64,000 nt of DNA from Adiantum capillus-veneris (lineage: Eukaryota > Streptophyta > Polypodiopsida > Polypodiales > Pteridaceae): the NCBI GenBank assembly GCA_014529385.2, contig CM043970.1:67106567-67170566 (forward strand), read 5' to 3'. Shown piece by piece: positions 11,157 through 22,890 of the stretch; positions within the stretch are counted from its first letter, which is position 1, and each line of letters starts with the position of its first letter. The position numbers were made by a program, and so were the translations under genes. The notes below the pieces were generated by a model. It saw only the letters and a program-made list of their open reading frames with translations. It was not told the DNA's origin and ran no database searches.

Positions 11157-12010
11157 GAAGAGAGTTATAACGTCATAGGAAACTATCCTAAAAGACGTTA
11201 AAGATTAGGTTAGATGTAGACTTACGTTAAATTAGATTGAGGTTTATTTAAGTTAAATTAGATTAGATTTAGGTTTATTTTTAATTAGATTTACGTTTAT
11301 TTACGCTAGATTTCGATTTACGTTATATTAGATTAGATTTAGGTCTCCATAGACTGCGATGCCTGCATGAAGCGGGTGAAGAAAGCCCTCAATGGAATAT
11401 AGGGTATTGCTGCCTTCACTCATGGTGGGCTCCGTCGATCCAAAAGTACTGGTGAAATGTCTTCAGAAGATAGGGAAGAAGGTGGATCTTCAGGGCGGCA
11501 AGAGTCACTACATCCCCGACAATGACCATCTAGACAACCTCTAGTCATTCAACAGCAACTTCAAAGTTAGTAACAAGCGCAAGAACGGTCCAAAGAGCCA
11601 ATTGATGTCGTCACATGTGGATGGAGATGAGGCAGCGTCACCGCCGGAAGTTAACTCTCACATCTTTAGTGATGAGAATGCCAACTCTTGCCGAGTTATG
11701 TGAAAAATTATGTGTTAAATCAGTTTTAAGGTTCTTATAATCCCTGTTAGTTTAGTTCTTTGTTTTTAATATAGCATAATTTACGTTAGATTTAGATTTA
11801 TGTTATATTAGATTAGACTTAGGTTTATTTAGGTTTACCCACACACACACACACACACACACAAGAAGAAGAGAGTTTTAACGTCGTAGGAAACTATCCC
11901 AAAAGACGTTAAAGATTAGGTTAGATGTAGACTTACGTTAAATTAGATGTAGGTTTATTTTTAGTTAGATTTACGTTTATTTAGATTTACGCTTATTTAC
12001 GTTAGATCGA
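11157..12010. repeat. Duplicated segments flanking the captured HIPP fragment
   Basis: taacgtcataggaaactatc with its following acgttaaagattaggttaga occurs at about 11167-11235 and again, nearly unchanged, at about 11878-11950. Both are followed by ttaggtttattt/ttagatttacgt-type AT-rich repeats. The HIPP fragment lies between the two copies, so the arrangement may mark the limits of the acquired block. Confidence 0.6.
11343..11703 (+). pseudogene. Captured HIPP fragment: HMA domain plus C-terminal CaaX motif
   Basis: HIPPs bind heavy metals through an HMA domain and are prenylated at a C-terminal CaaX. Frame 1 (from 11343) reads VSIDCDACMKRVKKAL, the HMA metal-binding loop with a CxxC pair, then NGI and a stop. 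A different frame (11428 onward) continues with GSVDPKVLVKCLQKIGKKVD, the second half of the HMA fold, so about one strand between them is lost or shifted. After an in-frame TAG at 11542-11544 the same frame resumes with a basic linker (NKRKNGPKSQ) and ends in SCRVM before TGA at 11701. CRVM is a CaaX-type ending. The fragment lies inside the CACTA, upstream of the transposase. No introns are visible, so the source could have been a transcript or an intron-poor region. Confidence 0.72.
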
Positions 12011-12298
12011 TTCCACGCAAGAATTACTTACGGTTTAGGGTTTAGAGTTAGACGAACAGTGAAAAGATCTACTGTGAAAAGATGTTAAGATGCTGTGAAG
12101 TGCTACAGCTAGAGAAGAGGCAAAGGGGTTTTGTCCACTACATGCAGTATCATGTAGACGTGGGTCTGTAGATTTCTTGTACCCACAAATATAGGTATTG
12201 ACCAATAAAGACGAGATTATAACCCGGTGGTTCTGATCTCCGTGTACCTCTAGACCGAGGTGTGCGGGGATTGGACATGACTAGAGAATGTGAGGTAA

Positions 12299-12344
<46 letters not shown>

Positions 12345-12407
12345 GACGAAGAATGCCAATAGAATATTAAATTTGTTGTCCAGGTTATAAAGATTTTTAT
12401 CCTCATT

Positions 12408-15400
12408 ATGAGTAGTGACGAGGATGTGGGACCGTCCAACCGAAACACCTATCTCTCAACGAGGGTCTTATGTCCTTGTAATCGATGCAAGCATGCTGTG
12501 CGACGGACAAGACGTGTTTCTTTGCAGCACGTTCGCGAATTTGGCAAGTTCGATCCATCTATTATACATCGAGTTGTTGCCAATTATAACTCGTCGGACT
12601 CTGACGCTGGCCAACAAGCAGCAATCTTGCAACCCAATAGACGTGTTCACAGGCGCTTTGGTCAAGCAGCATATGTGAGGCCACAAGATGTAGCCTTTGA
12701 CAGCTCGGGGGATGATCATGTAGAGCACATTCCCAACGAGGCAATGTTTGAGCCCGAGATTGATGAAATGATCAAGACGATCATGGATTCAGAAAGGCTT
12801 ATCTATGATGATATGAAAAGTGAAGCCGATACGCCATTGTATAATGGAGCACGTATGTCTAGATTGAAAGCACTCCTGGTTCTTCTCAACATGCAGGCAA
12901 AGTTTGGATGGGGTGACACTAGCGTCACAGCACTTTTCAGGTGATCTATTACAATTAGTTTACTTTAATAAAACTCTAAATGTATAATGATCTGATAGAT
13001 TTTTACACGACTGTATCGTATTTTTATGTTGTGTAGATTGCTTAAAGTGCACATACTACCAGCTGACAATGTGATGCCAGATTCCCGAGATGAAGCAAGA
13101 AAGATTTTGCGAAACTTGGGGATGGATTACAATTCTATCCACACTTGTCCTGATGACTGCATTCTTTTCAGAGGGGAATACATAGACATGGAAAAGTGTC
13201 TGAAATGTGATTCCGAAAGATATCGAGTAGACCTCCACGGGACAAAAATTCCACAAAAGGTTTTGCGACATTTTCCTCTGCTTCCTCGCATCAAGCATTT
13301 CTTCGAATGTAAGTCCATGGCCGCCCTAGCATCATGGCATGAGGAGAATAAATCTTCAGATGGTGTGCTGCGAATTCCTGTAGATTGCGCGGCCTGGAAA
13401 CATATAGATGGAACATGGTCGGATTTTGCCAGGGAAGCTCGAAATTTGCGCTAAGGCCTGGCTATGGATGGCGTAAATCCATTTGGTCAAAGATCAACAT
13501 CTTACAGTGTATGGCCCGTTGTCATCGTCAACTACAACATTCCCCCGTGGTTGACTACGAAGAAGGGGCACCTATGGCTAAGCTTGATTGTGCCAAGGCG
13601 ATATAAAGTGGGGAATATGGATGTGTATCTTCGTCCACTATTGGAAGAGCTACAACAATTGTGGATTGGCATAGAGGTGGTGGATATGAGCCGACACACA
13701 GGACGACGGAATGCTTTGATCAGAGGCATTCTAATGTGGACCATGCATGACTATCCCGGGCTAACAGAATGCTCAGGTGATCTATTGACACTCCTCACTC
13801 AGACACTGTAAATCTTGTTTTTTCCCATAGTTGATCTATTATCATGTGTATACATGCAGGGCTTCAAACAAGCGGATACAGAGCATGTGTCACATGTGGA
13901 CCTAGACTGAATGCACGCAGGGCGCCCTCACTGAAGAAGAAAATCTACGAAGGTCATCAAGCGTATCTTCCAGAGAATCATGTGTTACGCGACGGCTTTT
14001 TGGGAAGAGAGCCACCAAGGATGTCTGCACAAGCATGGTTAGAGCAGAAGGAGATGTGCGATGACGGATTGCCTCCAGGGATGAAGAGACTATCTCTATG
14101 GTACGAGTTACCATACTGGCCCCAACTCATGATCAATCACTTGCTCGATCCAATGCACATATTCAAGAATGTGGGTAATCTACTATGGGACCATCTGACC
14201 GGTAAGAAAGATACTTTGGGAGTCAGAGTTGACCTTAGAAATGTAGATCGTATGGAGAATATTGGCCGCAAACAGCGTCTGATGGATCGATAAAACTCCC
14301 TAAAGCACCATGGATTTTCACAGGATCCCAAGAACGCAAAGTAAAAGAGACCATTCGATCTTTGCGGACCCCCACTGGCATAATGCACTCGCTCCGAACG
14401 TGTTTTACTAAAGAAGGAAAGCTTACCGGTTTGAAGTCACACGATTGGCATAAAATATGTCAGGTACGTTCATAGTGGACTTTAATATCATTGCATAAAA
14501 TGTGGACTTTAATATCATTGCTGCACATACTTTACAGTTTATTTTACCGGTTGCCATTGAGGGATGTTTGTCTCTCGACATCCATAACACAATCTACAAA
14601 CTTGCAAAGCTGGTGCAATGGATCTCACAAAAGGAGATCAACGTAGACTCCATACCATTCGCCAAACTAAATGCTGCGGAGCTTGTGTGCATGTTTGAGA
14701 AACATTTTCCTACTACCATGCTAACCATTCAGGTGCATCTTCTTGTTCACATAGTTGATGAGGTGGAAATAGCTGGCACAGTTCATTCCAGATGGATGTT
14801 CTTCTTAGAACGTTTCATGAAAACGCTTAAGGGATATGTGCGTCAAAAGGCACGTCCGGAGAGTAGCATGGCAGAAGGTTGGTTGGTATCAGAGTCCGTA
14901 GTGTACATTGGAGAGTGGCTAGATGGATTTGATAAAGCCCGGGACACGCTATGGCGAACCATAGATGATGAGCGCATATCTGGGATTGTCATGTGCAATC
15001 TCGGTGTTGAGAAGAAGATGACGGAAGATCTAGAGGCTAAAATCAACCAATTTTGCATGCTTCACAATCCAGTGATGCAAAAGTGGATTTCACAATATGA
15101 GGATGCAAAGCAAGAGCGAAAAAGGGCATGAATCGAGTGGAGACGGGGAAGACGACCACCGATGCACTATCCGACGGTTCTGGAGAGCCTACCAACCTTC
15201 ATGAGCTTAAGAAGGTTGCACAACCAATTGAAAAGCGCACAACAATGCGGTGACGAAGTGACTGAGGAAGAGTGGGAGTACTCTCGGGGTTGCGCGACCA
15301 AGGTAAGTTTGCAATGTACGACATGCTAGTGACTTTATTTCTAAACGTTTGAACGGCCACTCATAATCTTTGTTCGTTGTAGTATAAGTCATACACAACA

Positions 15401-16134
15401 GCATGGTGTAAAGGTCGACATTTTAGGGTGGAACAAATCGACAAAAAGCGTTTTACTCAAGATTGTGGAATCATGGCAAAATTTGAATAGTCTAGTCGAC
15501 AACGTTCCTCTGATGCAGATCCTGTGGTGGCGGAACTCACTTACTTCGGCACGCTGCAAGAGATTTTGAGGATCGATTACAGAGGATTTTTTGTCGACTT
15601 GTTCGACATGCAATGGTTCAAGATAATCATGGAGGGTCGCAACGCTACTGTGCGTAGAGGAGAGTCTGGTTTTCTTGAGGTGGATTCTACTAAGAAATGG
15701 ACTGACCTAAGAGACACTTTTGTACTACCAGAGCATTGTGAACAAGTAAGTATGTAAATAGTTAACATCCCCCTTTTACAAGTTATGTGCTTGAAAGCTC
15801 TCATGTAAGTTATGTGGCTCTGGCAGGTAATATTCATCCTACAAAGTCTACATCAAACTGGTGGTACGTCATAGAGGTAGCCCCTCGTAGTGCAAGGACG
15901 TATGAAGGCTACCATGTGCCAATCACAACGGCATCAATGGAGGAGATCAGAGAAGATGCTCAATGAGAAGCCGCTGTTGTGGTGCCAGACGAGCATCAAG
16001 ATGCTACTACTCTATATGGGGTGCATGCAGAGGAGCTACAAAATGAAACAGAGGATTTGTGTTTAAATGGAGAGCTCTATATAGATATAGGAAGTTATGC
16101 TGAGTTATGCGAGGATGAGAGAGAGATCTCTTAA
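12408..16134 (+). pseudogene. TNP2-type CACTA transposase (Transposase_21), broken
   Basis: This protein would cut and join the element's ends. Start ATG at 12408. Exons: 12408-12940, 13037-13776, 13860-14462, 14538-15302, 15383-15745, and one from about 15827. Family blocks: IHTCPDDCILFRGEYIDMEK and CLKCDSERYR (13137-13225), GLAMDGVNPFG and WPVVIVNYNIPPWL (13455-13560), LLDPMHIFKNVGNLLWDHL (about 14142), KSHDWHKICQ, then a DUF4218-like region with LPVAIEGCLSLDIHN and VHLLVHIVDEVE, and a DUF4216-like tail (GRHFRVEQ, NWWYVIEVAPRS). In-frame stops lie at 13452-13454, 15129-15131 and about 15490, with a frameshift near 14290. The exon 5/6 joint is also off phase, so the gene is dead. Confidence 0.88.
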
Positions 16135-16406
16135 AGCCACAAATATTGTATTTGAACAATTTTGCTCTGTGTTGTAAAAGCTCTGGCTCTCTAAGTACCT
16201 TCCATGGTGTATAACGCTCTTTTCTACTCGCGCCCACATCTTTTGATTGAAAATTCTGAGTTTTCGACTTGCCTCTTCTATCACTCAATTCATTGCTTCA
16301 TTGTATTTATATGCGTCATTACGTTATTGTATTTAATGGTCTTTGCGTCATTGTCTACTCTATTCATTCAATATTAAGTTTAAATATTCGTGTGTTTAAT
16401 GCAGGT

Positions 16407-17720
16407 ATGGATGATGAGGAGTTTCTTTCTTCTTTGTCACCGCAGCAGAGACAGTGGTATGTGGAGCATCATCGCTCTGGCGCATCATCGGGCGTTCCTA
16501 CTCCATCCGCATCTCCCTCTATTTCGGAGCATTCGGCGCGCTCCGAAGCTTCGGCATCGACGAAACGAGCTTCACACTCGTCTAGACACCGCCGCTCTAG
16601 TGGTGGCGGTGGCGGTTGTTGTGGGGATTCCGCCACCGATGCCTCCACACCGCCTCGTGTTCGACGAGGCTCTTTACCCTCCCCTTCTTTGCCCGCCCCC
16701 ACACCAGCCACAGCATCGCCATCTACGCCAAGTTTTGCACGGCTGACTGTTCCTAGCAGCTACACACCTCTACCTGCTCCGCCAGGGGCCACCCCACTCG
16801 ACACGTACTCCTCGCTTCGGGGCCCAGACGCCGGTGGAGACACCTGACGACCGTACCCCCATCGACACGCCGCTAGAGACCCCTGCCGGGACACCCAGGT
16901 TCACGCCTCACCTGCCAGAGGGCTTGCCTTACTCCGTCGACTTCAGCGGCGGCATCATCATGGATGATGACGGCAAGAAGGTGATCTCGCGCATGCGTGG
17001 TCTTTGCTCTCAGTTGTTTAGACACTACATACTAAACAAATGGAGTGAAGTACCAAGTGATTTAAAAAACAGAGTCATCAGCATACTTCATGATGAGTTT
17101 CCCGTTCCAACACGGGCTCAGCGCTTCAATGAAGACCTGATGAAGATTCGAATGCGCGAATACTGCAAACACAAGCATTCCGAAGTGCAAAAAGCAATCA
17201 AGCATAGGTGGAACAGGCCAGATTGGTTGGCCAAAGAAGATTGGAAGAATGCGAAGAAAGCAGCGCGCAAGAATCCCGACAAGTGGAAGCAACAAAAGGA
17301 TGCAGCCAGAGCACGAGTAGAGGCAGGGAGCTCGCACCACTTGGGGAGCGGTGGATGGGCATCATTTGAGGCCGATTTTGTAAGTTTTTTCGCATTGCTC
17401 TTTATGTTCGATAGTTTAGGGTTTATAAGTTTTTTAATTCTAACATAATGAATTCTTTGTATGTTTTGACAGTGGTCGATGACAGGACATGATCCCACAC
17501 CGTACGAGCGCGAGTACGCAGGCAGGAAGGGCTTAAACGCCCCGATGGACATTCTCAGTTCTCGCGGCGACATGGTTAGTATTAGGGTTTACTCTTTTCT
17601 ATTTTTTGTATTGTTTTATAAATGTCGTTATATGTTTATACTTACTGAAAGCTGTCTTATTGTCTTTTTTTGCAGCATCCGACAGATACGCCGCTTGGAC
17701 GCGATGAGACGTCTGACTAG
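16407..17720 (+). pseudogene. Second CACTA ORF, plant Transposase_24-like, one frameshift
   Basis: The ATG at 16407 follows a good acceptor (ttaatgcag). The protein begins MDDEEFLSSLSPQQRQWYVE, then a Ser/Pro/Thr-rich low-complexity stretch, then a conserved-looking region GKKVISRMRGLCSQLF, FRHYILNKWSEVPSDLKNRV and RPDWLAKEDWKNAKKAARKN (about 16970-17280), as in plant En/Spm accessory transposases. A frameshift near 16800-16830 separates the two halves. Further exons are 17473-17574 and 17676-17720, with phases agreeing and a stop at 17718-17720. It lies downstream of TNP2 in the same orientation. DNA-binding or TNPA-like function is inferred from family and place only. Confidence 0.72.
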
Positions 17721-18094
17721 ACGACGTCAGTTTAGTCGTAGCTAGATAGCATTAGTTTAGGGTTTCTCATAGCTTATGTATCATGAGACGGATTTTATAC
17801 GTCTTTTTGAACCATGTATATTATTACATTTGTCACCGCAGTTCATTTTGCCAATCAATTCTTTATGCCTATGATGTTGTACAATTGTCATTATTACATT
17901 TTCCAATCAATTCATTTTGCCTATGATGTGTACAATTGTCAATTTTACGCTTGTCAATTTTGCAAACAATGCGTCTTGTGGGTGACTATTTTGGGTCTAT
18001 TATCTACCCTTGCACTTTTTTTAAAAAGTGAATCAAGTACAATATGGTTGATGGGTGGCAGGGCATTCAATGCCCTGTCACCAAAAAAAAAAAT

Positions 18095-18324
18095 CTCTCG
18101 GGCGTCGTTATAACCGTCGCTATTTATGGCTCTGTAGCGTCGCTATGAACGTCGCTATAGACTTCTGTGTAAACGTCGCTATGAGCGTCTCTATATAGCG
18201 ACGCATATAGTGACGCTCTCGTAGCGACACTATTAGCGACGGTTTTAGCGCCGCCGAGGGTTATAAAAACCCAGTGTATTTCCGTCGCTAACAGCGTCAC
18301 AAGAGCACACAACCTCTTGTAGTG
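18095..18324. repeat. CACTA right subterminal repeats and terminus
   Basis: At least eight GTCGCTATGAGCGTC-like units in both orientations lie between 18100 and 18300. The terminal inverted repeat CCTCTTGTAGTG ends at 18324. The unit matches the left subterminal hairpin at 10370-10417. Confidence 0.88.
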
Positions 18325-21300
18325 TTTGTTGCTTGAACATTCTATTGATGTTGATAACACAAGCCACAAAACCTTTTTTTTACCTTTGAATGGCAAAATC
18401 ATCAACATTAGCCATATCAACTAGAAGAGCATCTATCATAGTCAAAAATTGAAAGCCTACAATTTTTCATTAAAAATTTATCTTAATTACAAGTAATATA
18501 GAATTGTTTGGCACTATCAAAAAAATAAATATTTAACAAGTAGAAACTTACCGGTATTCCATGAGGTTGGTCGCCTTGATGAAGTTGGTCTCTCCATAAC
18601 TGACTCAACCACTATTGAAACGCTTTTTTCACTGCTTTCTTTAGGCATGTCAATCTTTAGCCCTCCTAATGGATAGGTTGTTTTCTTGTGGTCACCCATG
18701 TTTGACCCACTCGCATGATTTTGGTGCTCTCTTTGAAGAGGTAGTGAGTGATGTCTTTCTTGTGTTCTTCGTGAACCTCCATCCATGGTCAAGTCATGAT
18801 TGTGATTCATGTCTTCTAAGTTCTTTAAAGAAGCAGATTGGTTTTTATCGTTGTCTTTATTCTCTTCCAAAAACTCTACCACAAGAAAATTTTAATGATA
18901 TAATGAAAATTAATTTAGCATTTACAAACTCAATCATTTATAAAAATCTAGAACATACTTTCTTAGAAAGAGAGAGAGAGAGAGAGAGAGAGATCAAATG
19001 CTAACGAGTTCAAGGCTGGTGGACTTGAATGATAATAGGAAGATTGAATATCATAATAGAAGAATATAATAATAATAATATGAGAATTAACTTGATGTGA
19101 AAAGAAAAAGTGTTATACTTACTTGCATGTAAGTCTAGTTCTTGCTTTGGGATCACCCCCAAAGGGTAGTCCAACCACCATGGGAAAATTCTGCACTCCC
19201 ACATAGAAATACCCTTTTCTACCATAGAACCGGGATACATGGTATTTTCATCCTCTAGCTTTGACCAATCTTCAGTAGCCATAGCCATAGTAGCAAGTGT
19301 ACCATTTAAAACACATTCACACATCCATCTACACCATAACAACATTTAATCTCTTGAGCAAAATAATTTTAATAAGAGCCAAAGACTTTGTTGGATCATT
19401 TAATTGCACCTGTATAAAATCCTTTTACAAGACTCTTGTAGCTCAGGCATTTTGGAAGAGTCCCCGGCACTTTTAACATCTCCTAAAAGTTGAGGAAAAG
19501 CTTGCAAGCCATGATTTCTTAATTGCACCTATGGTAGTCATTCAAATCATAAAACAATGCAATAAAATCCACATTTATTAGGAAAAAGTGACCAGTTTAG
19601 AAAACAACCTTGAAAAAAGTTTCAAATCCATCTGGCAATTTGAACTCTTCAACCTCCAACCTTCTTATTATCAACAAAGCTTCATCATGCATGTGAGCCC
19701 AATAAACTTCTTTTCTAATGTAATCCCTAAAGTGCTTCACATCACCAAAGTGGGAAAAGACTGGATCTTTGGCCTTTGTAAGACTCCGTCTCCAATATAT
19801 ATTTTTTCCTTCATTATAGACCAAAAATATATCAAAAACTTAAACACCATCTTATATAAGTATATTCATATACCATTCATGTAGAAATTTTTTGCTCAAG
19901 TAGAAATTTAACTCTCTTTTAATGTCACTATTTTCATTAGAATTGAAAAACATAAACAAAAAACTAGTAAAAAAGTAATGAAAAGTGTGATACCTTTCAG
20001 AAGGTATTTTTGAGGAGCACAATGCATTTAACTTGTCTCGTGTGATTTTTACCATGGATGGATCATCCCACTTCACATCAAAGAGCAACTCAAAAAATTC
20101 CTCTCCATGAACTGGATTGGCAATTGTCAAAAACTTATAACCTTTATCCTTCAATCGAGCTTCTTCTTGTTTAGTTGCTTTTTGCAATCACCTTTCAAAC
20201 TCCACCTTATCTAATCCAAGAGATTTCAATTTTGCAGTTTCCTTTGAAATAAATGCATTAAAAGCATCCTACATAACCACAACTACATTCAATGAATGAA
20301 TCATAAACAATCTTTAAAAATATATATAGTTAATACTCAATTCAACAATTCACCTTCCAAACTAGTTGAGAAATCAACACACAAGGAGAATTATACCAAG
20401 GAGGAACTCCTTGATATAATCTACTCTCAACTGCCATCTCTATCTCAGCCCATTTTCTGTCCTCTTGAGTGAGACGTGCAAGAATGCTCTCTTTATTGGC
20501 GATACCAAATTTTTGGAACATGTATATCTCATGCCCAAGATTTGGTTTCACTGTTGATCGTGAAATGCTACAATAAATATATAAACAAATGAAAAATAAT
20601 AGTTTAAAGCGAGATTAATTTAGAAATACAAAAAGACCACAAATTTACAACTTACACATTAGTGGTGTCAAGAGCAAGCAATAGTTCGGCCTCTTTTTTT
20701 TTCTACTTCCAAAAATTGGCATCTCACACTCACATGATATTCCTCATTATCATGCCATACTTGACAAAAGAACACCAAATTAGCCAAAAAGAAGGTACAG
20801 CTAAATCTAGCAACAATTAGTGCATCGATGTTAATTCTTACCTTCTTTTATGCGTCGCATCCATGTTTTCAGCCGATGGTTTCCATCCCATACCAAAAAT
20901 AGACGCCCTCGAAGCTCTTGCCACTCCTTATTGAGCTGATTATCAAATGACACACTCTTAGCTTGCCAAATAGGATCCCAACTACCTTCCACAAGAGGAG
21001 TGACAGGCATGTAAGAGCCGAAGGAATCTTTCACCAACACCAAAAAAGATCCCATTGTATCCAAGTAAGCAACATTGTCAAAACTAGGAATCAACCAAGA
21101 TGCAGAATCTCTAGCCACTCGTACAGCTTCATGAGCAACCAAACGACATAAAGGTATAAGTGGAGGGTTGCTTCTTTGTTTTAAGTAAAATTGACTTAAC
21201 ACATCCTTCATAATCCCCAACGGTATTTTTTTCCCCAAGTGTCGAGAACGTTGGGCCACATCATCCTCCCCTATCCCATCAGACTCTGTTAAATCTTCAT

Positions 21301-21601
21301 CTTCAACATCCTCACCTGTTTCAACCTCTACTGTCAGCTCTTGAGACTCGCCTCCTTTTACATCATCCCCACTCTCCAAATGGTTAGAACCTTCCTCCAC
21401 GGCAGCTTCATCATCAACAAAGATGCATTGCCTACGTCTCTTTCCCCCTCGTTTGAAATGAGGACTACGAGTAGCAATTGCATGAGAAGATGCCTCTTGA
21501 TCGATTGGATGCCTTCTCTTGGAAGGACCAGATCTCAAGGTCATGCATGGAGAATCAAACGTTCTCTTGATTGACTTGCTGCCTCGTTTTTTGGGAGCCA
21601 T

Positions 21602-22340
21602 AAATGTCTACATCAATAAAGATTTGAAAAAGCATTATACACCATCATCATTCAAACAATAGCTACAATCTGCACCACTTGTTAATGCCGCTACATTTCA
21701 TGCCAAACACCATAATAACACGCATTTAAGTGAACTTCCATTGCATTTGAAAAGCTCCGGCCTAAATTTGTTTGAACTTGATAGAGTATACCAAATTTGC
21801 TCCAGATGGCGATCTCCAAATTTGCTGCCCGCTCTTCGGATTTGTCCGCTGCAGTGCTAAAAAAAAACCTAAGTTTAGTGTAATCCCACATACAAATTTT
21901 GAAATTTACCTCTAAAGTTTATATCTGAAGATGAGAAAACTACAAAATACTAAAAAAATTAGTGTAATTTGATGTAAAAACCTTCAAATTTTTGTCAATG
22001 TACCTCTATTGTTTCTAGTTTTCCAAGTTTTTGAAAAAAAAAATCGAGCATTGGTCCGCTGTCCAAATATGTCTGTTGTCTCACACACACACACACGTAA
22101 TCTAGCTCTTGTAGGCAAGTAGATTGCGTCATTTGTGCTACTGTGCTGGGATGATAGACTGGATGAGACCGCACACCTTGGATGTTGAGTGAGACAAATT
22201 CTGAGGGCGGTGAATGTTGAGCACAAGTAAAGGCAAACAGCTTGGCACGTATTTAAGCTAACGCTGGAACATGGCATTGCTCCATGTGATTGGACCTTTT
22301 CGATCATGATCCAAGCTTGCTGCACCCTTATGGAGAAGGA
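21602..22340. other. Upstream flank of the methyltransferase-like gene; no gene recognised
   Basis: Likely holds the promoter and 5' UTR of the minus-strand gene starting at 21601. An open minus frame at 21891-21691 has no family motif. A short CA tract lies near 22083. I see no clear TATA box. Confidence 0.35.
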
Positions 22341-22387
22341 AGAGCCTAGTTTCAATTATGGAATATCCTCAAGAACGTTGTCCACAC

Positions 22388-22890
22388 AAGTTTCAATTAT
22401 GGAATATCCACACAAGTGTCTATGTGAGTAGTGCCCTCGTGACCGTGTATGCTATGTTCGGGGATCTTGCTGAAGCGGCGTCTTTTGTAAGATGTACCAT
22501 CGGGATGTTGTCTCATGGAATGCCATGCTTTCTGCAAATGTTGAGCAGAAAGAAGCAGAGAAGGCCCTGTTGTTATATAGCAAGATGCACGAGGAAGCAA
22601 CTGTGAGGCCCAATAACATAACATTTGTAGTTGCATGTCAAGTATGTTCCATACTTGCAGAGAAGCAATAGGCTGCATTTGTTGAGGGCTTTGTAGTCAA
22701 AGAGACTCCTCTCAAAGTTGGGAGAACATTACATGTTGATGCAAACTCCATGGTGTGCACTGTGATCCCTTTGTGGGTAGTATCCTTGTGGATATGTACA
22801 GTAAATGTGGGAGAATCTTGGAGGCGGAGACTGTATTTGATGGGTTGTTCTATAAGAATACAGCACAGAACTCGTCATGTGTGTGCAGGC
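22388..22890 (+). pseudogene. PLS-class pentatricopeptide-repeat (PPR) gene fragment, frameshifted
   Basis: PPR proteins bind organellar RNA in plants. One frame reads VYVSSALVTVYAMFGDLAEA (from about 22420), then a shift leads to MYHRDVVSWNAMLSANVEQK and KALLLYSKMHEEATVRPNNI, with a stop before 22675. A later segment (about 22760-22850) reads DPFVGSILVDMYSKCGRILE and AETVFDGLFYKN. The SALVxxYxxxGDLxEA and RDVVSWNAM patterns are typical of L/S-type repeats. It has no start, no E/DYW tail, and at least two frame breaks. About 18 bases (tttcaattatggaatatc) are duplicated at the 5' edge (22350 and 22391). Confidence 0.78.

Larger units (their letters stand above)
10318..18324 (+). mobile_element. 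CACTA (En/Spm) DNA transposon, 8,007 bp, with TTT target duplication
   Basis: The left end is CACTACAAGAGG at 10318-10329. The right end at 18313-18324 is its exact reverse complement. Both are flanked by TTT (10315-10317 and 18325-18327), the 3-bp target duplication expected of CACTA elements. Subterminal regions are packed with GCGACGCTCATAGCGACG-like units in both orientations. Cargo on the + strand is a captured HIPP fragment (11343-11703), a TNP2-type transposase (12408-16134) and a Transposase_24-like ORF (16407-17720). A SINE-like copy sits at 10960-11105. The element lies in an intron of the minus-strand methyltransferase-like gene. Its genes carry nonsense codons, so it is non-autonomous unless helped in trans. 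Confidence 0.93.
9250..21601 (-). pseudogene. Multi-exon gene resembling a beta-class N4/N6 amino-methyltransferase, split by a CACTA element
   Basis: Start ATG at 21601; the N-terminus is basic (MAPKKRGSKSIKRTF) and probably nuclear. Exons with GT-AG borders and agreeing phases: 21601-20842, 20759-20656, 20567-20354, 20268-19994, one ending at 19609 (its 5' border is unclear), 19528-19410, 19328-19123, 18875-18552, 18456-18384, then across the CACTA 10300-10164, 10098-9866, 9779-9583 and one starting at 9498. The last exons hold LIFADFPTSLL, EGFFVTLCLAKHIGE, VVLDMPIRGG-like sequence and DYVLDVFSGCGGLGKAC. Their order resembles motif IV (DPPY-like, here DFPT) followed by a C-terminal SAM motif I, as in PF01555-type DNA methylases; this assignment is inference. 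Damage: one extra A in the A-run of exon 2, TGA in exon 4 after VEFER, TGA at 9470-9468, and a slip near 9400. DFPT instead of DPPY argues against normal catalysis even before decay. Confidence 0.6.

Noticed and set aside
16469-16711. Minus-strand Glu/Arg/Gly-rich frame
   Set aside because: Antisense shadow of the Ser/Pro-rich part of the second CACTA ORF.
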